DNA of 64,000 nt from JB111 sp049856295 (GTDB lineage Bacteria; Actinomycetota; Actinomycetes; Actinomycetales; Actinomycetaceae): assembly GCF_049856295.1 (NCBI RefSeq), contig NZ_JBNDMZ010000001.1, positions 124,001-188,000 of the forward strand, given 5' to 3'. The position numbers and the translations under genes were made by a program. The notes beneath the pieces were generated by a model that was given only the letters and a program-made list of their open reading frames with translations, ran no database searches and had not been told where the DNA came from. Position 1 is the first letter of the stretch. Each line of letters starts with the position of its first letter. Positions 58,883-64,000 of the stretch are shown here, one piece after another.

Positions 58883-59674
58883 TCAGCGCGTGAGTGCCGC
58901 CGACAGCTCGTCCGCGTGCGCCCGGAGCCAGTCGGCGCGCCGCAGGATCTTCGATCCGACGTCCTCCTCGAACCACATCCGCGCCCAGCCGCCCCCGAGC
59001 CGCACGGCGCGGTCGTGCATCACCACGTGCGATCGCTCCGCCGTTGCGATCGCCACCTCGACGAGCCCCGCTCGTTCCTCGCCGAGGCCGTACGCGTCGA
59101 CGAGCACCCGTCCCCGCTGCGCGGCGTCGACCTCCCGCACGGCCTCCGCGCGGTCGTCGACCGGCATCCATGCCGCCCACCACAGGAGCAGGTTGACCAC
59201 CTCGTCGACCGGCCGTACCGGCGCGACGAGGTCGAAGTCGATGAGCGCGGACGCCCGCCCGTCCGTGAAGACGACGTTCTCCGGGGTGACGTCCCGGTGC
59301 CCGAGGAACGTCGCGGGGCGGAGGTCCGGCCCCGGGAGGACCGGCGCCGGAGCCAGGTCCGGGAGGCCGAGGGGGAGCATCGCGTCGTCGAGCCGCCGCA
59401 CGAGGCGGGCCACGCTCACGCCCCGCTCCTCGTCCGCCACCCACGCCGGCCACGGTCGTCCCGCCACCTCGCCGTCGACGAAGTCGAGGATCTCGCGCCC
59501 ACGGTCGTCGACGCCGTGCAGCCGCGGGGCACCGTCGAACCCGACGGCCTCGAGGTGGGTGAGTGCGGCGTGGACGAGCGGTGAGTGGGGGCCGACCGGG
59601 CGTCTTACCGTCCTCCCGACGCGCACGACGCCTACCGACACGTCGCCGCCCGTGAGCGGAACCTCCTCGTCCAC
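58883..59674 (-). CDS. APH-like phosphotransferase
   Basis: A 263-residue protein-kinase-fold enzyme of the aminoglycoside/choline phosphotransferase superfamily. The catalytic loop is FLGHRDVTPENVVFTDG (Asp and Asn of HxDxxxxN) and the metal Asp is in SALIDFDLVAPVRPVDEVVN. The substrate is unknown; such proteins include resistance enzymes and kinases of small alcohols, so no resistance should be assumed. The GTG at 59674 is chosen because a TACCGT box stands six bases upstream; the longer open frame to 59761 would run into the dapA promoter. Confidence 0.82.
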   Translation of the reverse strand: MDEEVPLTGGDVSVGVVRVGRTVRRPVGPHSPLVHAALTHLEAVGFDGAPRLHGVDDRGREILDFVDGEVAGRPWPAWVADEERGVSVARLVRRLDDAMLPLGLPDLAPAPVLPGPDLRPATFLGHRDVTPENVVFTDGRASALIDFDLVAPVRPVDEVVNLLLWWAAWMPVDDRAEAVREVDAAQRGRVLVDAYGLGEERAGLVEVAIATAERSHVVMHDRAVRLGGGWARMWFEEDVGSKILRRADWLRAHADELSAALTR

Positions 59675-59680
59675 CCCGGC

Positions 59681-59686
59681 ACGGTA
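59681..59686 (-). promoter_or_regulatory. -10 box of the APH-like gene (leaderless arrangement)
   Basis: TACCGT on the minus strand ends six bases before the GTG at 59674. It is back to back with the dapA promoter. Confidence 0.55.
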
Positions 59687-59731
59687 GCGCCCCGCCGTCG
59701 AGCGCTCCCGCCGCGCGCCGGACGGCGCGGG

Positions 59732-59737
59732 TACCGT
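59732..59737 (+). promoter_or_regulatory. -10 box of dapA (leaderless arrangement)
   Basis: TACCGT ends six bases before the dapA ATG at 59744. Confidence 0.58.
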
Positions 59738-59743
59738 GCCAGC

Positions 59744-60652
59744 ATGACGATGCCGTACCACCCCTCGCGCAGCTTCGGCTCCGTGTCCGTCGCGATGGCG
59801 ACGCCGTTCACCGCGGACGGAGAGATCGACGTCGACTCAGCCGTCGCCCTCGCCACCGCCCTCGTCGACGACGGCTGCGACGCCCTCGTCCTCAACGGCA
59901 CGACGGGCGAGTCCCCGACGACGCACCAGCCCGAGAAGGACGCCCTCGTGTCCGCGGTGGTCGACGCCGTGGGGGACCGCGTGATGATCATCGGCGGCGC
60001 CGGGTCGAACGACACCGCCCACGCGGTGCGGATCGCGGAGGGGGCGGCCCGCTCCGGTGCGCAGGGCCTGCTCGTCGTGGCGCCGTACTACAACCGCCCC
60101 TCGCAGGAGGGCGTCTACCAGCACATCGTGGCCGTCACCGAGGCGACCGACCTGCCGGTCATGGTCTACGACATCCCCGGCCGCACGGGGGTCCGCCTCG
60201 AGGAGGCCACGCTCGACCGCCTCGCGGAGCACCCGCAGATCCTCGCCGTCAAGGACGCCACGGGCGACGTCCCGGCGGGCTTCGAGACGATGTCCCGCAC
60301 CGGGCTCGAGTACTACTCCGGCGACGACGCGCTCAACTTCGCCTGGCTCGCCCACGGCGCGTCCGGGGTCGTCTCGGTGGTCGGCCACGTCGCCGCCGCC
60401 AGCTACGTCGAGATGGTCCGGGAGGTCGACGCCGGGGACCTGCCCGGTGCCCGCGCCGTCGCCGCCAGGCTCAAGCCGGTCGTCGCCGCGCTCATGGGTA
60501 CGGGACAGGGCGCCGTGATGTCGAAGCACGCGAGCCACCTGCTCGGCCGCATCCCCGACCCCACGGTGCGCCTCCCGCTCGTGGCCGCCACCGAGGACGA
60601 GGTCGCCGAGCTCCGCGCCGTGCTCGAGGCCGAGGGGTACCTCGGCTCCTGA
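59744..60652 (+). CDS. dapA: 4-hydroxy-tetrahydrodipicolinate synthase
   Basis: DapA condenses pyruvate and aspartate semialdehyde. The TIM barrel shows SVSVAMATPFTADGEIDVDS (residues 11-30), LVLNGTTGESPTTHQPEKDA, GGAGSNDTAHAVRIAEGA, VMVYDIPGRTGVRL with catalytic Tyr and the Schiff-base Lys in ILAVKDATGD. Length 302, normal. The ATG at 59744 is set by the -10 box. It converges on the SDR gene across a region of inverted repeats. Confidence 0.96.
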   Translation: MTMPYHPSRSFGSVSVAMATPFTADGEIDVDSAVALATALVDDGCDALVLNGTTGESPTTHQPEKDALVSAVVDAVGDRVMIIGGAGSNDTAHAVRIAEGAARSGAQGLLVVAPYYNRPSQEGVYQHIVAVTEATDLPVMVYDIPGRTGVRLEEATLDRLAEHPQILAVKDATGDVPAGFETMSRTGLEYYSGDDALNFAWLAHGASGVVSVVGHVAAASYVEMVREVDAGDLPGARAVAARLKPVVAALMGTGQGAVMSKHASHLLGRIPDPTVRLPLVAATEDEVAELRAVLEAEGYLGS

Positions 60653-60661
60653 TCGAGGCGA

Positions 60662-60773
60662 CGGGGCCGGGGAAAGCGAGAAGACGCGCCCCCGCCCCGC
60701 CGGATTTGCCCCCGCGCGCGGGAGGGCGCTCCCCGGCCCCGCTGACTGTGCCCCGGCCGCTCGCCCGGGGAGC
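60662..60773. terminator. Overlapping inverted repeats between dapA and the SDR gene
   Basis: CGGGGCCGGGGA (60662-60673) can pair with TCCCCGGCCCCG (60730-60741), a 12-bp perfect stem with a 56-base loop. GCTCCCCGG (60728-60736) can instead pair with CCGGGGAGC (60765-60773). The two are mutually exclusive. They probably end transcription from both convergent genes. Confidence 0.6.
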
Positions 60774-60778
60774 CGTGG

Positions 60779-61594
60779 TCAGTGCTTGACCGTGTACCCG
60801 GCGTCGACTGGGAGCGTGATCCCGGTGACGTACCGCGCCTTGTCGGACACGAGGTAGACGATGGCGTTCGAGACGTCGACCGGCTCGATGACGCCGACCT
60901 CCCGCATGAGGTTCGCGCGGTCGGTGGCGAAGCCCCACCGCTCGAGCGTCTTGGGCACGCTGTCCATCAGCGCCTCCGCCATCGGCGAGTTGACCCCGGT
61001 CGGGACGACGACGTTGACGCGCACGTGCTCCGGCGCGAGCTCGACCGCGAGCGTCTTCGCCAGCGAGATGATGCCGGCCTTGGCCGCGCCGTAGTGGCCC
61101 CACGACGGCGAGGCCCGCAGGCCGTCCGTCGACGACGTGATGACGATCGAGCCCCCGCCGCCGTCGACGAGGTGCGGGATCATCGCCCGCACGGTCTTGA
61201 AGACGCCGGTGAGGTTGACGTCGATCATCCGGTGCCAGTCGTCGTCGGCGATCGTGTAGGTGTCGGGCAGGACCTGGTGGACGGCGGCGTTGGCGAGCAC
61301 GATGTCGATCCGGCCGAAGGTCTCGATCGCCGCGTCGGCGACGCGCTGCATGTCCTCGGTGCTGCGGACGTCCGCGGTCACGCCGACGATGCGGCGGTCG
61401 AGCGCCTCGACCTGCCGGACGGTCTCCGCGATGTCCTCCTCGGTCGCGAGGCCGTAGGTCAGCCCCTCGATCGGCGCGCCGATGTCGGCGATGACGATGT
61501 CCGCCCCCTCCTTCGCGAGCTCGATCGCGTGGGAGCGGCCCTGACCCCGTCCTCCGCCCGTGATGACCGCGACCTTGCCGTCCAGCATGCCCAT
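60779..61594 (-). CDS. SDR-family NAD(P)-dependent oxidoreductase, mycofactocin-type
   Basis: A 271-residue short-chain dehydrogenase. The cofactor motif is VAVITGGGRGQGRSHAIELA (residues 8-27), with acidic residue in VIADIGAP, NAA in VLANAAVHQ, Ser in ITSSTDGLRASPSW and catalytic Tyr/Lys in HYGAAKAGIISLAKTLAVEL. The GQGRSHA phrase and the short insert after the second strand (YGLATEEDIAETVRQVEALD) are features of SDRs that use tightly bound NAD with mycofactocin as electron acceptor. No mycofactocin gene is in the window. ATG at 61594 follows GAGGAACGCC. Confidence 0.85.
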   Translation of the reverse strand: MGMLDGKVAVITGGGRGQGRSHAIELAKEGADIVIADIGAPIEGLTYGLATEEDIAETVRQVEALDRRIVGVTADVRSTEDMQRVADAAIETFGRIDIVLANAAVHQVLPDTYTIADDDWHRMIDVNLTGVFKTVRAMIPHLVDGGGGSIVITSSTDGLRASPSWGHYGAAKAGIISLAKTLAVELAPEHVRVNVVVPTGVNSPMAEALMDSVPKTLERWGFATDRANLMREVGVIEPVDVSNAIVYLVSDKARYVTGITLPVDAGYTVKH

Positions 61595-61696
61595 GGCGTT
61601 CCTCCGATGTCGTCGTCGACCGGGTGCGAGCCACCCGGAAGGTGTCTCACACGCTAGCCCGGGTATTGAGGCACGGGGTGCCGTTTCGTCCTCGGC

Positions 61697-62254
61697 TCAG
61701 AGCTCGGCGGTGACGTAGCGCTGGAAGGTGGGGGCGAGCCAGCGCACGACGTCGTCGCGGTCGGCCGACGCGAGCGGCTCCACCCGGGCCACGAGCCGGA
61801 CCATGGCGAGACCGATCACCTGGGTGGCCACGAGGCTCGCCCGCAGCCGAGCCTCCTCCTCCGGTGCTCCGAGCCGGACGAGCAGCGGCACGACCTGGGC
61901 GGACATCACGTCGACGAGCCGCGCGCGGGCCGGCTCGTGGGCCACGGCGGAGCGCACGAGGACGACGAGGACGTCGTCGGCCTCCCACCGCCGCAGGACG
62001 TTGCGGGTGATGAACTCCCCGACCCCGTCGAGGTCCGCCGGCAGGTCGTCGGCGCCGATGCCCAGCTCGACGTCGACGGTCGCCGCGAACAGGTCCTCCT
62101 TCGACCCGAAGCTGCGGATGACGACGGCGGGGTCGACCCCGGCGCGCGTGGCGATCGCCCGGATCGTCGCGCGGTCGTACCCCTGCTCGGCGAAGAGCTC
62201 CCGCGCGGCGGCGCGGATCCTCTCGCGGTTCTCCTCGGCGGTGCGGCGGGCCAT
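61697..62254 (-). CDS. TetR-family transcriptional repressor
   Basis: A 185-residue regulator. The N-terminal helix-turn-helix is RERIRAAARELFAEQGYDRA then TIRAIATRAGVDPAVVIRSF, followed by GSKEDLFAATVD. The C-terminal ligand domain (about 65-180) is of the TetR_C type seen in ABC-exporter regulators. ATG at 62254 is chosen since TACGAT stands six bases upstream; a TTG six codons earlier overlaps the box. Divergent from the ABC exporter, with two matching dyads between them, so it probably represses both. Confidence 0.9.
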   Translation of the reverse strand: MARRTAEENRERIRAAARELFAEQGYDRATIRAIATRAGVDPAVVIRSFGSKEDLFAATVDVELGIGADDLPADLDGVGEFITRNVLRRWEADDVLVVLVRSAVAHEPARARLVDVMSAQVVPLLVRLGAPEEEARLRASLVATQVIGLAMVRLVARVEPLASADRDDVVRWLAPTFQRYVTAEL

Positions 62255-62260
62255 GCCCCG

Positions 62261-62266
62261 ATCGTA
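62261..62266 (-). promoter_or_regulatory. -10 box of tetR (leaderless arrangement)
   Basis: TACGAT on the minus strand ends six bases before the ATG at 62254. Operator 1 lies immediately upstream, in the -10/-35 spacer. Confidence 0.6.
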
Positions 62267-62267
62267 C

Positions 62268-62283
62268 GTCAACGCGTGTTGAC
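62268..62283. promoter_or_regulatory. TetR operator 1
   Basis: GTCAAC-GCGT-GTTGAC, a perfect 6-bp dyad with a four-base spacer. It covers the spacer of the tetR promoter. The inner TCAAC-N4-GTTGA is the same as in operator 2. Confidence 0.75.
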
Positions 62284-62301
62284 CGAACGCGGCCCCGCGA
62301 G

Positions 62302-62307
62302 TACGTT
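62302..62307 (+). promoter_or_regulatory. -10 box of the ABC exporter operon
   Basis: TACGTT would start transcription at about 62314, within operator 2. The mRNA then has a short leader containing GGGAGGTG before the ATG at 62343. Confidence 0.5.
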
Positions 62308-62309
62308 CG

Positions 62310-62327
62310 GATCAACAAGTGTTGATC
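62310..62327. promoter_or_regulatory. TetR operator 2
   Basis: GATCAAC-AAGT-GTTGATC, a perfect 7-bp dyad with a four-base spacer, over the expected transcription start of the ABC operon. It is centred 43 bases from operator 1, so the two sites sit on roughly the same DNA face. Confidence 0.78.
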
Positions 62328-62342
62328 AATGGGAGGTGCGCG

Positions 62343-63203
62343 ATGGGCAGGCACGTGGAACGCGGGGACGCGGGGCCGCCGCGCGGAGGTGCGGCGGACG
62401 ACGGGCCTGCGGACGAGAGAGCGGCGGACGCGGGAGCGGCGCGCGGTCCGGGAGCTCCCGCAGGATCAAGACACGGGCGGCCGGCGCCGGGCGACGTCGT
62501 CGTCGAGGCCCGAGGCGTCTCGGTGACCAGGGGCGGCCGCGAGGTGCTGCGCGGGATCGACCTCGAGCTGCGCGCCGGCGAGATTCTCGGCCTGCTCGGC
62601 CCCTCGGGCGGCGGGAAGTCCACCCTCATGCGGGCGGTCGTCGGGGTCCAGCGGCGAGTCGCGGGGCACCTGACCGTGCTCGGCCGGCCCGCCGGGAGCG
62701 CCGCCGTGCGGGGGCGGGTCGGCTACGTCACCCAGGCGCCGTCCGTCTACGACGACATCACGGCGGGGGAGAACCTCGCGTTCTTCGCGTCGGTGCTGGG
62801 CGTGGGCCAGGGCGCCGTCGAGCGGGCGCTCGCGGCCGTCGACCTCACCGGCGCGGCCGAGCAGGTCGTCGGTTCGATGTCCGGCGGCCAGCGCGGCCGG
62901 GTCTCACTCGCCACGGCGCTGCTCGCCGACCCACCGGTCCTCGTCCTCGACGAACCGACCGTCGGGCTGGACCCCGTGCTGCGCCGCTCGCTGTGGGGAA
63001 CCTTCCGGGAGCTCGCGGCCGTGGGCGCCGGCGTCCTCGTCTCGAGCCACGTGATGGACGAGGCGGAGCGGTGCGACCGTATCGCCCTCGTCCGCGAGGG
63101 TCGCCTGCTCGCGACCGGGACCCCCGCCGACCTCCTCGAGCGCACGGGCACCCGGTCGGTCGAGGACGCCTTCCTCGCGCTCGTCGAGGAGGCGGCGGCA
63201 TGA
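62343..63203 (+). CDS. ABC-2 type exporter ATP-binding protein
   Basis: A 286-residue ATPase of the DrrA/CcmA type. Residues 1-45 are Gly/Ala/Asp/Arg-rich. Walker A is GLLGPSGGGKSTLMRAVVGV, the Q-loop region YVTQAPSVYDDITAGENLAF, signature SMSGGQRGRVSLATALLADP, Walker B LVLDEPTVGLDPVLRR and switch His in VSSHVMDEAERCDRIALV. ATG at 62343 follows GGAGGT. The stop overlaps the permease ATG. With the TetR control it looks like a drug or lipid export pump; the substrate is unknown. Confidence 0.92.
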   Translation: MGRHVERGDAGPPRGGAADDGPADERAADAGAARGPGAPAGSRHGRPAPGDVVVEARGVSVTRGGREVLRGIDLELRAGEILGLLGPSGGGKSTLMRAVVGVQRRVAGHLTVLGRPAGSAAVRGRVGYVTQAPSVYDDITAGENLAFFASVLGVGQGAVERALAAVDLTGAAEQVVGSMSGGQRGRVSLATALLADPPVLVLDEPTVGLDPVLRRSLWGTFRELAAVGAGVLVSSHVMDEAERCDRIALVREGRLLATGTPADLLERTGTRSVEDAFLALVEEAAA

Positions 63204-63949
63204 CACCGAGGACCACGTTCGCCGTCGCCCGCCGGGTGCTCGCCCAGCTGCGGCGCGACCCGCGCACGGTCGCCCTCATGCTGCTCGTCCCGTGCCTCCT
63301 GCTCACCCTCCTGTGGTGGGTGTTCGGCGAGGTCGGGGACGGGACCACCTTCCAGCGCCTCGGTCCGGCCCTCATCGCGATCATGCCGTTCGTCGTCATG
63401 TTCGTCGTCACGTCGGTGACGATGCTGCGCGAGCGCACCGCCGGCACCCTCGAACGCCTTCTCGCCATGCCCACGGGCCGCGGCGACCTCCTCCTCGGTT
63501 ACGCGGTCGCGTTCCTCACCGTCTGCGTCGTCCAGGCCGGGCTCGTCATCGCGCTGTCGGTGGGGCTCCTCGGGCTCGACGTCGGCGGACCGCTCTGGGC
63601 GCTCGTCGTCGTCGCGCTCGTCGACGCCTTTCTCGGCACCGCGCTCGGGCTGTCCGTCTCCGCGTTCGCGCGCACCGAGTTCCAGGCCGTCCAGTTCATG
63701 CCGGCGCTCATCTTCCCGCAGATGCTGCTGTGCGGGCTGTTCGTGCCGCGCGACGCGATGCCGCGGGCCGCGGAGCTGGTCTCCGACGTCCTGCCGATGT
63801 CCTACGCGGTGGACGCGATGAACGGGGTGCGTTCGGGCACGTCGGGCGCGGTCGCCGAGGGCACGTGGGCCGACCTCGCGGTGGTCGGGGGCTTCGCCGT
63901 CGTCGTCCTCCTGCTCGGCACGCTGACGCTCCGCAGGCGAACGGACTGA
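63200..63949 (+). CDS. ABC-2 type exporter permease
   Basis: A 249-residue membrane protein with six predicted helices, such as VALMLLVPCLLLTLLWWVFG, ALIAIMPFVVMFVVTSVTML and VVGGFAVVVLLLGTLTL. ABC-2 marks are the coupling segment RERTAGTLERLLAMPTGRGD and PALIFPQMLLCGLFVPRDAM. ATG at 63200 overlaps the ATPase stop (ATGA), so the pair is translated together. Confidence 0.92.
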   Translation: MTPRTTFAVARRVLAQLRRDPRTVALMLLVPCLLLTLLWWVFGEVGDGTTFQRLGPALIAIMPFVVMFVVTSVTMLRERTAGTLERLLAMPTGRGDLLLGYAVAFLTVCVVQAGLVIALSVGLLGLDVGGPLWALVVVALVDAFLGTALGLSVSAFARTEFQAVQFMPALIFPQMLLCGLFVPRDAMPRAAELVSDVLPMSYAVDAMNGVRSGTSGAVAEGTWADLAVVGGFAVVVLLLGTLTLRRRTD

Positions 63950-63980
63950 GGTCGGGCGCGGAGAGTGGGAGGATGACCCC

Positions 63981-64000
63981 GTGAGCAATCCCCATCCTGA
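63981..64000 (+). CDS. Start of a following gene, possibly ribonuclease J (partial)
   Basis: Only six codons are present: GTG then SNPHP. GAGGAT ends six bases before the GTG, the same spacing as the other leaderless promoters here. The peptide and the nearby dapA recall RNase J, which follows dapA in many actinobacteria. With six codons this cannot be decided. Confidence 0.3.

Noticed and set aside
58883..59674. Aminoglycoside resistance gene
   Set aside because: Only superfamily motifs are visible; the fold is shared with many metabolic kinases, so no resistance claim is justified.

Overview
This is one contiguous stretch of a very high-GC actinobacterial chromosome, interrupted by one scaffold gap (ten N at 37103-37112). 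Gene order matches the housekeeping backbone of Actinobacteria: rpsP-KH-rimM-trmD-rplS-lepB-rnhB-DUF2469, then yraN-yifB-dprA-xerC, rpsB-tsf-pyrH-frr-cdsA-rlmN, dxr-rseP-ispG, proS-DUF4439-rimP-nusA-ylxR-infB-rbfA-truB, and rpsO-pnp-M16 peptidase-dapB-dapA. Overlapping ATGA/GTGA start-stop junctions, many GTG starts, LPXTG and Tat export signals and an HNH/DUF222 (13E12-type) protein fit a Micrococcales member of the Cellulomonas/Oerskovia/Cellulosimicrobium kind. The genus is inferred, not read.

Layout. 1-5.2 kb: ribosome maturation and secretion genes, including a TrmD fused to a GNAT acetyltransferase. 5.2-11.7 kb: an Asp-nucleophile alpha/beta hydrolase, DNA uptake and processing genes (YraN, YifB, DprA), XerC and a secreted M23 peptidase. 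12.2-23.6 kb: translation (S2, EF-Ts, RRF), UMP kinase, phospholipid (CdsA) and isoprenoid (Dxr, IspG) synthesis, a site-2 protease, and a convergent ArsR/SRPBCC pair. 23.6-31.5 kb: GNAT, O-methyltransferase, a sortase-anchored metallophosphatase, a nitronate monooxygenase-like enzyme, proS and a lipoprotein. 31.9-39.2 kb: the rimP-nusA-ylxR-infB-rbfA-truB operon. 39.5-42.2 kb: HNH protein and inositol monophosphatase-family enzyme. 42.6-46.9 kb: a Tat-exported intradiol dioxygenase-like lipoprotein followed directly by tatA, tatC and a tatB-like gene, then ribF. 47-51.2 kb: an FtsX-type ABC transporter divergent from a two-component system. 51.4-60.7 kb: rpsO, pnp, M16 peptidase, OsmC, dapB, GNAT, phosphotransferase, dapA. 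60.8-64 kb: a mycofactocin-type SDR, a TetR repressor divergent from an ABC-2 exporter with two matching operators, and probably the first codons of the next gene.

Most distinctive signals: (1) a short palindromic repeat with core CCGCACTCTCGACGAGTG, found between genes and also inside dprA, dxr and a GNAT gene; in dxr it forms a 22-bp tandem that adds residues to an essential enzyme. (2) A compact Tat translocase set joined to one Tat lipoprotein substrate. (3) Two copies of TCAAC-N4-GTTGA flanking the tetR/ABC divergent start sites. (4) A His/Asp-rich loop in a sensor kinase ATP lid. (5) About a dozen genes whose -10 box (TANNNT) lies 6-7 nt before the start codon, implying leaderless mRNAs. 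Sequence around 37033-37212 is unreliable. No rRNA, tRNA, CRISPR array, insertion sequence or prophage was recognised.
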